Positions 12,794 through 24,590 of a stretch of DNA of 64,000 nt are shown one piece after another. Numbering within the stretch: position 1 is the first letter of the stretch; each line of letters begins with the position of its first letter. Position numbers and translations under genes: made by a program. Source of the DNA: Pseudorasbora parva (Eukaryota > Chordata > Actinopteri > Cypriniformes > Gobionidae); NCBI RefSeq assembly GCF_024679245.1, contig NC_090174.1:48991974-49055973 (forward strand). The letters run 5' to 3'. The notes below the pieces were generated by a model. That model saw only the letters and a program-made list of their open reading frames with translations, was not told the origin of the DNA and did no database searches.

Positions 12794-15469
12794 GTAAGTT
12801 CAAACCAATCAGCATTGTTCTCTCCCTTAATCCCGGGTTGCTCTATTCTTGTAATATGTTATTTTGAATAAGCATCCCCTAATAATGTTCAAGTCAAGTC
12901 ACATTTATTTATATTGCGCTTTATACAATACAGCAGCTTTACAGTAATAAACAGGAAAGTAACATAATGTAAAGTAATGATGCAAACAGAATTAAAGCAG
13001 TTCTATAAAGTCAATAGTAGTCATTATTCAGTTGAAATTAGATCAGTGTTGATTCAGTTTGGTACAATAACGGCATAAAGTACATACATTATCAAATGAG
13101 TTCAATTCAGCTATAAAGCACTTCAAATAGTGTTCATTCAAGTCAATAATAGGGCAGAATATTAAGTGTCTCCAACTAAGCAACCCAAACTCCATTGGTG
13201 TGGGGATGGGGGGTTAGTCCTCTGGCCAGACAAACGAACATGGTGTGTCAGATTGTGGATTGATGTAATTCAGAATATTTAATCCAGTTCCTACTGCTTG
13301 AAGATCAGTATACATTACAGCATTATTTGGTGGGGAGGACTTGAAGCTGGCCATAGGGTCTGTGCAGAGGACTTCTCTGGTTCTTGTGGTCTGTGCCAAT
13401 CTAGTCAACAAGGTCTTTGCAGTGGATCTGTCTATATTTTTTTTAGTTGTCATGGTCTCCTCTGACATTCAGTGCTGTTGTGGTCGTCTCTGGGTGCAGG
13501 TCCACCATCTGGTCTGAATACGGGCCAGATCCGGCTGAATACAGTAACCTCGGGATAGGGATGATGAGACAGACAGACTAATATTAGCGTAGATGCGATT
13601 CCTCTTACGATGTAACAAGTACATCAGATTTTATGGGAAGGGTTCCCGGTTGACCTAATTTATGCAGCCTAATGACTCAAACAACTCAAATTCTTCTCCA
13701 TCCAGGTCAAACTCATTCTCTCCCAAAAAGACGCCCAGCTGGAGTTGCTTCAGCATGAGCACCTAGAGCTGATGAAGCAGCTCACCACTACTCAGGAGAC
13801 CCTCCAAACCAAAGAACAGGCCCTTAATCAGATGGAGGCCCGTTACCAGGAGCTCCAGGCCCAGCTGGAGGAGCTACAAACTGACACCACTGCTAAAGAG
13901 GAAACCCTGCAGTATCTCCAAAATGAGAAAATAGTCCTGGAAGTGGCTCTGCAGGCCGCACGGGCAGATAAGAGCGAGCTGGATGAAGGAGCAGAAAGGC
14001 TTGGAGAGGAAGTGCTGTTGGCCTCGGACACTCTTGACCAGCTTAGACAGGAAGTCCAGGTTAAAGCAACCCAGGTGAGAGGTTTGAATTTGAGTGATGG
14101 GCTATTTTGTAACTAGAACATTAAGATCGGGTCAGATTGCATTTGTTCCTGCTTTCTCTCCACAAGATTGAAGCTCTACAGCAAGAGAATGGCACCCTCA
14201 AAAAACAAGCACAGAAACTGAAAGAGCAGTTCATGCAGCAAAAGGTAGGTGGACCAAAGTTCCTTCAAAATTATTAACTACTTAAATATATAAATCATAT
14301 TTTTAAAATGCATTTATTAAAATTGCTTAGAAGCAGCATACAGTACATCTGTTAATTAAATTTTATTAAATCTGTTTAAAAAATTACATTTATTTAGTTA
14401 AAAAGTATAAACATGGTTAAAATAAAGCTAGCTGTGGAATAAGCTATATTAAATTAGTTAAAATGTATGAGACTAAAACAAATTGGATTTATTGATGATA
14501 AATTTATAAAAGTGATTGTGTATTTAAAACGCATTCAGTTTATTAGTACTCTTACTGGTTTAATTTATGTATGTCTGTCAATTATGCAAAACTTGTTTGT
14601 TGCTGGATGAGACTATTTATGAGAAGGTTCTACCACAAAAAATATACACCTAATGCTTGTGAATAAAAAAATTGTCAAATGGGATTTGGAAAAAGTGTCC
14701 ATAATCTACTGTACTCTTTCCTGCAGGTGATGGTTGAAGCTTACCGTAGAGATGCCAGCTCCAAAGAACAGTTGATCTCTGAGTTGAAAGCTTCTAAAAA
14801 GCGTCTGGTGGCGGAGGTGAAGGACCTGAAGCAGGAGCTGTTAAAAATGGAGGGAGAAAAAAAGAGTGCAGAGCAGGAACAAGATCGTCTGCAGAAGGAA
14901 GTGGAGAGAGTCCAGAAGCAGATGAACAACCTGGAAGCTCATTTACAATCCGTACAGACCGAGAGAGACCAGCTTGACTCTCAACTGCAGGTACACGCCA
15001 GTTGCATTACTAAGATCATCTCGGGTGCAAGGATGCAGCCTTTTTCCTACATAAACCTTTGTTCAAATGTTTGGGGTCAGTGATTTTTTTTATACTGTTG
15101 TCTGAGGTCAACTAATGATGTTTGTGTGGTTTTTACATTCAAAAACATCACTAATAAGTAATAGGCTATGCTCTACACTGGTTTTGAGGCTCTCTCCTGA
15201 TTGCTGGATTTTGATAGGTGTGTCACACTGGAGATTTGGAAGTAAACGCCCATGGCTAGGATTGGATATGATTTGCATATTTATTGAGCTTCAGCTCCCC
15301 TGTCAGTTCACGAGGGAGGGATTGTTTTTAAAGCGGCAACCAGAATGATTCTCTCGACCGCAGGGCTCGTAAACGTCTTTATCAAACAAACTCAATGATT
15401 TATTTCTCATCCACCCGCGATTGATTGGAATATTATTTTTGTATGACTTGGCCTGCCCGATCGGTGGCG

Positions 15470-15539
<70 letters not shown>

Positions 15540-18500
15540 TCCCAGATCAATAAAGGAATATTTTTTCACTATTTGAGATTCAGTGGCCTGCCGACAGGCT
15601 TAATTTTTGGTAGCCCGTCTGGAAAACACATAACCCCGGGACTACTATTACATATAAAAAAGACGATTTACTCACATAAGTTTGTTGCTCCATTCCTGTC
15701 AGATCCAATATAGAAGGCACAACATTGTGTCTGCAAATCCAGCACCTAAGACTTTACAAACGATTCCGCAGTGAAATGAAACGAACACACGCGTATAATA
15801 TTAGGATCTAAAAGAAGCTAATGCAGTGACTGTGTTCTTTCACAATATTTTGCTCTCTTCTTCGTCATGTTTATTGCTGCTGGCTAGCGTGATCCGGACA
15901 CCTCCATGAGTCGGTGGGCAGGGCTACTGAATTACACCTGCTTATTATTCTGTAGAGGCGGTGTTTCGCCACTAGACGACGTCAAGATGCAAACACGATC
16001 GTTTTCTGTGCCTGGTGTCTGTAAAAGCTTTTCTTTGACTAACAATGAAGTTTTCAGCTCTGAAACTTACAGGATAATTGTATATTACCATGACCTTTTA
16101 TATATCAAAAACTCAAGTGAAAGTTGATTTCTCAATTCATCACCCTTTTAATACTTTTATTCTGCAAGTATGCATTAAAGTGATCAATTGTGACAGAAAA
16201 TACATTTATAATGTTACATTTTTAAAAAATAAATAATTGCTGATCTTTTGAACTTTCTATTCATCAAATAATCCTGAAAAATGTATCAGTTTACCACAAA
16301 AATATTAAGCAGCACTGGTTTTTCTATTTTTCAACATTGATAATAAAAAGAAATCAGCATATTAGAATAATTTCTGAAGGATCACGTGACTGAAGACTGG
16401 AGTAATGATGCTGTAAATCCAGTTTTGCTATCCCAGGAATAAATTACATTTAAAAAATATTGAAATAGAAAACAGATATTTTAAATTGTAATCATGTTTC
16501 TCAATATTACTGTTTTAAACATTAAAAAGTATTACCAACCCCAAACTTTTGAACAGTAATGTATATAGCATATTTTGACACTCTCTATGTTGTTGCTTCA
16601 GTCTCTTCAGTTTGACCAGAACCATCTGTCATCAGTGACTGAGGAGAATGAAAGTCTGAGGAAGAAGATTGAACAAATGCAAAATGAAGCCAAGACGTGA
16701 GTCACAATCACACCGCCTCTACTGCCATAAGGGTTTCCATAGTGATAGTTTTGCTGCTCAGTCTTTGACATCACTGATATGTGATGTGACATAAAGACAA
16801 TAGTTGTTCCACCAGCTGTACATGTTCACTTATGAATTAAAGCAGTGGGATTCATTTTTCCTGTTTTAACTATTTACTAAACAAATTTAAAATGACCCTG
16901 AAAGTTTATTGGAACATATGATGGTGAAGAAGACCAAAAAAACTTTTTGTTTTTTCTTGCCTACAATACACCTGCTCTTTCCTCTTCCAGGGCTATCACA
17001 GAGCAGAAGGTGAAGATGAAGCGTTTGGGCACAGATTTGACCAGTGCACAAAAAGAGATGAAGGCCAAGCATAAGGCCTATGAGAACGCAGTTGGCATTC
17101 TGAGCCGCCGGCTACAGGAAGCTCTCGGCGCCAAAGAGACAGCTGAGGCTGAAATAGTCAAACTCAGAGCTCAGGTTTCAGAGGGAGGAAATAGTCAGGA
17201 ACTTCAGGTAAACTAGTAGTGATGGTCTACAATATAAACACAAAGTTAAAAGAGTTGCATACATCCCGAAAGCATTGATTATAATTATTTTGCTGTTAAA
17301 AACTTGACGTATTGTAGTGGTGCCATGAGTAACTACAGTGTATCTTCTTTTCTAATAACTGATAACGGTATTTTTTGTCATTACTTCAGGCCAAGGTGGA
17401 GTCCCTGCAGAGAGAGCTGGAGGCAGTGAGCCAGAGTAAAGCCATGCTGGAGAAAGAGCTACAGGAGGTCATCAACCTTACCAGCACTGAGCTGGAGGAA
17501 TATCAGGAGAAAGTGATGGAACTGGAAGACGAGGTGAGAGGAAACTTATTTTTAATGGCAAATAAGACACTTGTTGCTCAAGACAAGCTTTAATTTAATG
17601 CGAATAGAAACCTGTATGGTTTGGCAACAATTAACATGATTAACACATCGTTTTCTTAGGTTAGAATGTTTTTATTCTTTTTTTTTCCTTCTAAAAAAAG
17701 ATGTTTGCTTGCTCAATATATACACTACTGTTCAAAGGTTTGGTGTTGGTAGGATTTTGGTTTTTAAAGAAGAAGTCTCTTACGCTCAACCAAGGCTTCA
17801 TTTATTTATTTTATCATTAATTTATTTTATTCATTTAAATGTTTTTGTGAACTATTAATACAATTTAAAATAACATTCCTATTTATATATATTTTAAAAT
17901 AGAATTTTTAGCTACTACTTCTACAGTTTACAGTGTCACATGATTCTTCAGAAATCACTTTTGGTCAGTTTAATGTGTCCTCGCTGAATGAAATAAATAA
18001 AATAAATCTTACTGGCCCAAAACCTTTGAATGGTGTATAGTGTTTCCCCACTATTCATTTCATAGTATTATAATAGTACAATAATTGAATCAACTCTTGA
18101 TCTGTATACTGATTTCTTTTTATGTTTGTAAAAAATTAACGGTGTCCTCCTTGCTCCAAAAATGTAATTTGCTGATAGCCAATATGATAATCCAAGATTT
18201 TTGGAGCAAGTAAGTTCCACATAGTGAACAGTCCATTGCAATTTGTTAAAGAATCGTTTGCTACATTTATATAGCGTTTTTCTGGGTACTCAAAGCACTC
18301 TACATATAGAAAGGGGGAATCTCCTCACTAATCTGCAGCATCCACCTGTGACCTGAATGATGCGATTGCAGCCATATTGTGTTGAAACCAATCAGTATAT
18401 GAGGACTAGGCCATGATGGACAGAGAGGCCAATGGGCAAGTTTGGTGAGGAAGAAGTGGTATTATCAAAATTTAAGAAATGTTTTTTCACTTTTTTTTAT

Positions 18501-21500
18501 AGCTCCAAGAGTCACGAAATTTTAAAAAGAGAATTCGTCGCATGGAAGATGCTAACAAGAAACTTGCTCTTGAGCTAGAGCATGAGAAAGGGAAACTTGC
18601 CGGGCTTGGAAAATCCCACAGCGCATTGAGGGAACATGCTAATATTCTAGAGGCGGCACTGGCAAAGAGAGAAGCAGATCTTGTCCAACTCAACTTACAG
18701 GTGTGATGCGACCCGTCATGTAATCACATAAGTCGAATTTAATATATTTTTTTTACAACTTTATTTTTTGTTTTAACATCTCTGTAATCTTTCACTCCAG
18801 GTTCAGGCAGTATTAAAGCGTAAAGAAGAGGAGGACCAGCAGATGAAACAGTTGGTGCAAACGCTGCAGGCTGCTCTGGAGAAGGAGAAAATAAAAGTCA
18901 AGGATCTGACAGAGCAGGTTAATATATAGTTTAACATCTGCATGACATTTTCAGTTCCCTCTGAGAACTCCCGAAGGTTTTAGTTTATTTTTTTTAATGT
19001 GCATGTGTGTGAAATTATGTTTGTACGCTTTGTTCAGGTGGCGGAGGCCAAGCTGGAGGCAGCCCATAACCGCAGGCACTACAGGGCAGCCATGCTGGAA
19101 CTTGGTGAGATCAAGAAAGATCTGCAGGCCAAAGAAGAGCTTGTCAAAGCCCTGCAGAAAGAGGCTAAGATACTTGCGTAAGTTTTCCTGACACTCTAGG
19201 TTATAGTATCACAGCTGCCTCGGAAATTCATAATATAGAAACTACTGCCACACATCGAGATATTTAAAGGGGCTAGTTCACCTAAAAAATGTTTGATGTC
19301 ATTAATGACTCACCCTACTGTCATTCCCATAAGACCTCTGTTCATCTTCATAACACAGTTTAAGATATTTTATATTTTATTCCCAGAGCATATGCAGTCT
19401 ATGCATACTATACTGTCCATGTTCAGAAAGCTAATAAAAATATCATCAAAGTAGTCCATATGTGCATCTATAAGCATCGAAAATACATTTTGGTCCAAAA
19501 ATAATAAAAAATACGACTTTATTCAGCATTGTCTTCTCTTCGGAGTTTGTTTTCAAACCTCAAATAAAGATTCAAACAGCCATGAATCAGTGAATTGATC
19601 AATGATTCGGATCGCCAATGTCACGTGATTTCAGCAGTTTGGCAGTTTGACACGTGATCCAAACTGCTGAAATCACGTGACATTGGTGATCCGAATCACT
19701 GATCGATACATTGATAAAATTTATTTTCGATGCTTCAAGAGATTCTAATTAACTAACTGATGATGAGCGGAGGTCTTACGGGTGTGGAACGACATTAGGG
19801 TGAGTCATTTAATGACATCAATTTCATTTTTGGGTGAACTAACCCTAGTTCAGCTATTCTAGAGTGATGTACTGATGGTTATAAGATAAGGTGGAGAACT
19901 GTAGAACTGTAGACTCAGCAATCGAGATCAATATTAAATTGCGTGAATGACTTCTCTGATTTATGATAATGAGATGTGTGTGACTTCTTAGTTTGTGTCT
20001 TTTGTGAATTTTCTTTCCTTGCTCTCTCTCCCTCTCTCTGACAGAGCTCAAGATGAGAAGCACTCTGAGGAGGTTTCTCATTTCCAAGAGGAATTAGCTG
20101 ACGCTCACGCTCAACTCCAGATCCTTCAAAAACAACTTGATGATGAGCTCAACAAACAGCCCCTCACTAACCAGGAGGTACAGTGCGGCTTTGTTGTAAA
20201 ATCTAGTCCGCTACCTCACTGTTTGGAACTTTTCACAGAGCTTCTTGTAATATATGTCCATTATGCCTTAAAATGCTGTCTGGATAGGCAAGTTACATTG
20301 TTTCAGAACCGAGGTGTGAGTTAAGTGCAAAACTTATGCCTGTTTGGATGCGCAAGCATTGCGAAAGCAGCGCAGAAGCTGTGCGTATGGAGAGAGCGGG
20401 AGCAGCACACGGCTTTTGTGCTTTCACACTGGCAGCGTTTGTCATGTGTACTACAAATACAGACTAGTATCGTTCATCCTGTCACCTTTTCTGCTGTTCT
20501 TTTCCAGCCACTGGCCATTGTGCTTTGATTTATGATGGGCACTTGGGCAGCATACTCTGACCGTGTTCACCTCTGTCCCACACACATATGCATATAACAT
20601 GCTGTATATAGTTAGTTTACATGATAAAAGTAATCTTAAAGGGTTAGTTCTCCCAAAAATGTCATTAATGATGCTGCTGATGTAAGACGCTGCTGACGTG
20701 TTATCTGGTGCGCCCGTGTGTTTAGATTCAAATAAATATGGCTGAGGAAATAAATGCAAGTCTTCCTGTCGAAATCCTTAGACATGTTTGCGAAGGTTGT
20801 TCTGTTTACAGCGTGCGTCTCCCTCAGACTAAACGAAGCTCGGGCGCAACAGATAACATGTCAGCGGCGTTGTGAATGCGGATTGACAACAGACCCAGAA
20901 GAGAAGACAATGCTTGATAAAGTCATAGTTTTTGTTATTATTGGACCAAAATGTTTTATCGATGCTTCAAGAGATGATAACTAACCCACTGATGTCACAT
21001 ATGGACTACTTTGATGATGTTTTTATTCCCTTTCTGGTCCTTCTGGACATGGACAGTTTACCGTATATACATTTGAAAATGGAGGGACAAAAACCTCTCA
21101 AACTAAATGTAAAATATCTTAAACTCTGTTCTGAAGATGAACAGGTTTGTCCTACGGGTGTGGAACGACATGAGGGGGATTCATGAATGATATAATTTTC
21201 ATTTTTAGGTGAACTAACCCTTTAATATTAAGGTATACCTCTAGTTTTAATCATTTAAACAGGCCTTTTGTTTGGCCTCGAAGTTTGGGCACAAATTTAA
21301 GTGTTTTTGTGCATTTTTCTCTCACTGCGCTGAAGGTCATATGTTGATTGTGAAACACAAAACACCTTGCATGATTTTATAGGGAAATATATAGTTTTTC
21401 ATGAAAATCAGGTCAATTTAGATTTTTAGAATTATGCACTGTGGCTTTAATTCAGCGTAAGCTGCGCAGCAAAATTAGACTCGCCGCCGAAGCGATAGCA

Positions 21501-24095
21501 GTACTGCTGCTTCTGCTCTGCTGTTGCGTCTGTTGCCTCGCATTGGCCAAACCATTCGAGATATCAAAAATCCTCTTACGATTTTGTATCCTCAATGTGT
21601 TGGCTTCATGCTGACTGAGTTTGGTTGCAATCGGAAGAATTGCAGAGTAGTATATCAAATTCCGGAGCATGAATTTTTCAAACAACCAATCATAGCATAC
21701 TTCCTGTTGGGCTGGTGTATTGTTTGGCTCAATGAGATCTATAAGTGTATGAATTTTGGTTACTGTAGGTTAATAGGAGTCACTACAGTGCCACTCTTAG
21801 CAGTGTGAACAAGTGTCACAACAGCCGCTGACCGAACGTCATAACATCATTTTAAACAAACTTAAATGTATCTAATATGATAAAAAGAGCTGCATCCCCT
21901 CATACCAAGAGTGCAGGCGCCTGGCGACTGTGTTCCGTCCCGTCATGATAAAAGTCCCATTTCTCGCAAGGCAGGTGTTTGTGTAACAATCGCTCCAGCA
22001 GCCATGCTCAGCTCCACAACACTCGGCCCTGCTCTGCTTCATACTACAGTAACGTTAATAACCGCATTCATGAATGTGATTTCTGCCCGAGTCTTATTTT
22101 CCACTGGCTGTGAGGTGAAGACCACATGTCCCAAGATGCTGCGCTCAAACTTGGCGTTATCAAACTACGTCTTTGTTTTGAATTGGCGACCTCTAGTGGA
22201 CGGAAAGTTGCATAGTGCACCTTTAAGTAGCCCAAAAATACTAGACTAATAGACGCACCCTAGCAGCAACATATCTTATCTGCCGCAGGTGTCGTCTAGC
22301 AACTCTCAATACACTTCCGAGCTGTAAAAACCAAACTCTTGTCAGGCCAATCACATTGTGTATATAGTCGGTGGGCGGGGCTTAACATAATGACGGCAGA
22401 CCTGCGCTTGCGTGCTTCTAGTAAACACAGAAGCTGGCGAACGGCGGTCGTTCGAATCAGCTTTGACCGCGACTCTGGATGACTTGGAGTTAAGCTTTTC
22501 CCTGAGAAAAGAACAAAGAACGGCACTGAAGTCATTCTTAAAAAGGGAAGATGTGTTCGGAGTTTTGCCGACCGGATACGGCGACTGTTTAATCTGTCAA
22601 ATAGCTCTGCTTCACCTTCGTTGCTCTGGTTGGTTGTAGCGCTATCCAATTGCGTGCAGAGGGAGTTTGAAAGACAACCGTTTAATCCCGCCCCTCGGAT
22701 TGAGCCCTGTCAATGGTGAGTTTCCAGACCAAACATCTTGATGTGGGTCTGGCTTGTCAGGCTACATGTTAAGGGCCCCAAAGGTAAAAAAATAAATAAG
22801 TATCTTTGGAAAACTCAGCTTGGGCCCTAAAAATACTTCACTAGGTATATATTAAAATATTGTATTCCTGTCCTCCTGCAGGTGGAGGATCTGAAGTGGG
22901 AGGTTGAGCAGAGGCAGCGGGAGATTGAGACGCAAAAACAGCAGATGGAGATGGTAGAACAGTGTCACCAGAGAGAGATGAACACCTTGCAGGACATGCT
23001 ACAGGTGTGTTGCTTTATTTAGTCAGCTTCTGTTGTGAAAATGTGTATTATGATTAATTTTTGTTTCTGATTTCTGGGCTGTTTTTGTTTGATGTAGAGG
23101 ATAAAAGTGGAGCTAGAGATGGTTCAGGAGGACCTCAACAGCTCGCGGAAGGATAAATTCATGCTGCAGGCTAAAGTTGGAGAGCTGAGGAGCAGCATGA
23201 AGACTGTTCTTCAGCAGAACAACCAGCTAAAACAGGACCTTAAAAACAGCAGGCTCAGAAAGGTAAGACAAATACTCATTTTCATATAAACATATGAAAG
23301 TGTGTAGGTTTGAAATATGTACAAGTGTGTAATGGAATATTTTCTCTCAATATTTTGTCCCCACACCAGCGGATGGATCTAAAGGGGGAATCGACCCCAG
23401 TGACACCAGTAAAAATCCCAGACTGCCCTGTTCCAGCCTCACTTTTGGATGAACTGTTGAAGCCCTCAACAGCCGTCAATAAAGAACCTCTCAATAATCT
23501 CCACAACTGTTTGAGACAGCTAAAGTAAGACTTGCACACATCATACCATAGCTTTCTGTGTGAACACTTGAGAAAAGTGGGCACCCAGTAACACTGTCCC
23601 ACTATTAGGACAAACTATGCAATTCCATGTGATTACCAGTGAAAAATATATTTGGCTTTATTGTGTATTTAGTTTCAAGCAGCAATTAATACATTTACTA
23701 TATACCATTCAGTAATGGTCAGTATGTTTTTTTTTTCTGTTCTTTTGAACTTTCTATTTATCCAAGAATGCCGAAACAATCATCATGGTTTCCACAAAGA
23801 ATATTAAGCATATATTAATAATGAATAATATTGAGCCCCAAATCATCACAATTATTTCTGAAGGATCATATGACCGTGAGGATTGGAGGAATGAATAAAT
23901 GTCATTTTAAGATATATTTAAAAATATATTTAATTGAAATCCTAATAATATTTTACAATAATAATGCTTTTTCCTGTATTTTTGACCCAGTAAATGCAGT
24001 CTTGTTAACATTAAAACATTTTCTGACCCCGAAATTTTTGAATGGTAGTGTATATTATGAATTTATAATTTATATTGTAATAATTTCTAATTCTG

Positions 24096-24157
<62 letters not shown>

Positions 24158-24590
24158 GGCATATTGACTACTAAAAATCTTTTAGTTTTTACTTCAGAGA
24201 TCTAATACAATATCATATATCCATAATGGCACAAGACTACATATTTATACTTTTATGGTTTAAAATTACTGAAAAAAATAATTTGAACCCTTACTGAAAT
24301 GACACACACACACACACACACAAATAAATAAATGAATAAAGCTGCCACAATTACATAACAGATGGCGTTCACTTTGTGGTTTCTCTTTTTTCACTCCTCT
24401 GATGGTCATTTTTCGTAGGCAGGAGATGGACAGCCTTCAGAAGCAGATGGAGGAACACACGGTCACGGTGACGTCATTGGCCAGCGCAGAGGAGGAGCTC
24501 CAAAAACTAGGGCTCCATGAAGATATCAGCAACGATTTGGCTAATAAAGAAGAGAATGATGAGATACCGGGGGAGATGCAGCCCTCATAA
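1412..24590 (+). CDS. golga3: Golgin subfamily A member 3 (golgin-160), complete, 23 coding exons
   Basis: Coding exons: 1412-1544, 5224-5490, 8121-8233, 8885-9594, 9720-9831, 10589-10895, 11249-11451, 11945-12082, 12206-12367, 13706-14074, 14167-14244, 14727-14990, 16602-16696, 16991-17207, 17390-17533, 18503-18700, 18801-18917, 19038-19177, 20045-20177, 22882-23004, 23098-23262, 23370-23524, 24419-24590. They sum to 4515 nt (1504 aa plus stop), close to human golgin-160 (about 1500 aa), and all phases join. ATG 1412 is the first in-frame ATG after a TAG at 1385. Residues 1 to about 400 form a Ser-rich head with conserved blocks (LQSLRLSIPMQET, EEQLKQYRV, AMTKEYSFLRTSVPRGP, SLADYKT); the rest is almost continuous coiled coil (QAKVESLQRELEA, HKAYENAVGILSRRLQEAL). 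Known family role: peripheral cytoplasmic Golgi protein in Golgi positioning, trafficking and apoptosis signalling. The SEVDG site at D313 matches the mammalian caspase-3 site near D311. The exon 8 donor (GTCTGG) is weak. Introns hold many transposons, none disrupting coding. Confidence 0.96.
2603..2673. repeat. (TA)n microsatellite
   Basis: About 35 uninterrupted TA units in golga3 intron 1. Any reading frame through it is a repeat artefact. Confidence 0.97.
3417..4057. mobile_element. Miniature inverted-repeat element with TTA duplication (Harbinger-like)
   Basis: The left end begins AGCCCCGTTCATACTGCCAG and the right end mirrors it imperfectly (CGCTGGCGGTGTTAATGGGG). TTA flanks both sides (3414-3416 and 4058-4060), splitting the host Tc1-like element. 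A TTA target fits PIF/Harbinger. No transposase frame was recognised. The interior is unusually rich in GCGAC motifs. Confidence 0.7.
4120..4646 (+). mobile_element. hAT-like non-autonomous element, copy A, with RecQ-helicase-like fragment
   Basis: It starts TAGCCT and ends AGGCTA, flanked by 8-mers ATGTAAAT (4111-4118) and ATGTAGAT (4647-4654). This fits an 8-bp target-site duplication with one change. A plus frame at 4295-4522 reads through [20 protein letters not shown] then GYGECLICQ, which resembles the region before and around the Walker A motif of RecQ-type helicases. The lysine and serine of the P-loop are lost, so no enzyme is encoded. Related copies: 22241-22764, 33963-34417 and the internally deleted 56855-56951. 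Confidence 0.8.
7108..7260 (-). repeat. Non-LTR retroelement 3' tail, truncated
   Basis: (TCAA)n at about 7110-7130 is followed by CTTTATTTATATAGCGC. On the minus strand this is the usual 3' terminus of L2-like elements and their SINEs in fish. Only the tail remains. It lies in golga3 intron 2 (5491-8120). The rest of that intron (5620-7100, 7260-8100) holds other A/T-rich dispersed-looking sequence, including a GTTTACATG-containing segment around 6380-6900 that I could not classify. Confidence 0.65.
8290..8740. repeat. Degenerate copy of the AGTTCACC-type miniature element
   Basis: Left part AATTTACTCACCCTCGTTAC and right part AACATGAAGGTGAGCAAATT are mirrored. They match the ends of the better-preserved TTAA elements at 19264, 20639 and 54380. 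Located in golga3 intron 3; no coding content. Confidence 0.6.
10049..10516. mobile_element. Dispersed inverted-repeat element with ACTACCGTTCAAA ends
   Basis: Left terminus ACTACCGTTCAAACGTTTTA, and right terminus near 10487-10516 is its imperfect reverse complement, with TA at both edges. The interior has no coding frame. Related, mostly truncated copies occur at 11580-11835, 16150-16564, 17720-18042, 23705-24054, 30070-30260, 53080-53540 and 56060-56510. It lies in golga3 intron 5. Confidence 0.75.
11580..11835. repeat. Truncated ACTACCGTTCAAA-type element
   Basis: It shares the internal block ATTCCTGTGATGCTAAAGCT and the CACATGATCCTTCAGAA segment with the 10049-10516 element. The right end is missing. 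Located in golga3 intron 7. Confidence 0.55.
12397..12790. repeat. (CA)n-flanked dispersed repeat, copy 1
   Basis: A short CA run (12397-12415) and a long pure CA run (12714-12790) bracket about 300 bp that begins GTTTGTTT and contains CCCCTAAACCTACCC and GTCCTCATAAGTC. The same layout and core recur at 47951-48324. It starts 30 bp after the donor of golga3 exon 9. Translations of the CA run are artefacts. Confidence 0.75.
12886..13670. repeat. Dispersed repeat with retroelement-like tail
   Basis: It opens with CAAGTCACATTTATTTATAT and TTGCGCTTTATACAATACAG, typical of fish SINE/L2-related tails. It continues without clear breaks through a segment containing GATGATGAGACAGACAGACT. It fills most of golga3 intron 9 and has no convincing coding frame. 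The family name is unknown to me. Confidence 0.5.
15482..15535. repeat. (CA)n microsatellite
   Basis: About 27 CA units in golga3 intron 12. The surrounding 15000-16150 intron sequence contains GC-richer repeat-like material (for example near 15190-15350 and 15890-16150) without recognisable coding exons. Confidence 0.95.
16150..16564. repeat. ACTACCGTTCAAA-type element, right end preserved
   Basis: The right terminus CCCCAAACTTTTGAACAGTA at about 16538-16557 matches the family end. The interior carries the GAAGGATCACGTGACTGAAG block in the opposite orientation to the copy at 10049. Located in golga3 intron 12, ending about 40 bp before exon 13. Confidence 0.65.
17720..18042. repeat. ACTACCGTTCAAA-type element with both ends
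   Basis: Left end ACACTACTGTTCAAAGGTTT and right end AAACCTTTGAATGGTGTATA are inverted copies of each other, with a shortened interior. Located in golga3 intron 15. Confidence 0.7.
18270..18470 (-). repeat. Non-LTR/SINE-like 3' tail fragment
   Basis: Contains CATTTATATAGCGTTTTTCT then a segment with CAAAGCACTCTACA and GCATCCACCTGTGACC, a combination common in fish retroelement tails. It ends just upstream of golga3 exon 16. No reverse transcriptase is left. Confidence 0.5.
19264..19845. mobile_element. Fold-back miniature element in golga3 intron 18
   Basis: Outer inverted ends are GGGGCTAGTTCACCTAAAAA on the left and TTTTTGGGTGAACTAACCCT on the right. Next come mirrored CACCCTACTGTCATTCC-type blocks. 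In the centre are 39-bp arms at 19604-19642 and 19659-19697 with one mismatch and a 16-nt loop. No coding frame. Same end family as 20639-21221 and 54380-54623. Confidence 0.85.
20639..21221. mobile_element. TTAA-flanked AGTTC-type miniature element
   Basis: TTAA at 20635-20638 and 21222-21225 bracket termini AGGGTTAGTTCTCCC and GTGAACTAACCCT. The right half (CTACGGGTGTGGAACGACAT) matches the 19264 element. A reading frame through 20932-21186 is built from that repeat and is not a gene. Located in golga3 intron 19 (20178-22881), which is entirely occupied by repeats. Confidence 0.8.
21793..22222 (-). mobile_element. TTAA-ended dispersed element (GTGCACTATG end), copy 1
   Basis: The right edge is TAGTGCACC followed by TTAA (22223-22226). 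Read on the minus strand it carries GTCCACTAGAGGTCGCCAAT and CATCTTGGGACATGTGGTCT. The same blocks recur on the plus strand at 61459-61811. The TTAA target suggests a piggyBac-like non-autonomous element. The far end is not clearly defined; 21450-21790 is unclassified repeat-like sequence. Confidence 0.65.
22241..22764 (+). mobile_element. hAT-like non-autonomous element, copy B, with RecQ-helicase-like fragment
   Basis: Near full-length relative of the copy at 4120-4646, ending CTTGTCAGGCTA. The helicase-like frame at 22412-22639 reads [20 protein letters not shown] then PTGYGDCLICQ, closer to a RecQ P-loop (PTGYGKS) than copy A but still lacking the lysine. A target-site duplication is not evident. 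It abuts the repeat ending at 22226 and precedes golga3 exon 20 by about 120 bp. Confidence 0.8.
23705..24054. repeat. ACTACCGTTCAAA-type element in golga3 intron 22
   Basis: The right end (TTTTTGAATGGTAGTGTATA) matches the family terminus. The interior blocks (GAAGGATCATATGACCG) are shared with the other copies. Confidence 0.65.
24099..24154. repeat. (TA)n microsatellite
   Basis: About 28 TA units immediately after the preceding element in golga3 intron 22. Confidence 0.96.

Noticed and set aside
12431..12871. Reading frames with poly-His-Thr or poly-Cys-Val
   Set aside because: They are translations of a (CA)n microsatellite.
20932..21186. 84-codon frame resembling a small protein
   Set aside because: It is built from the right half of a TTAA miniature element shared with 19264-19845.
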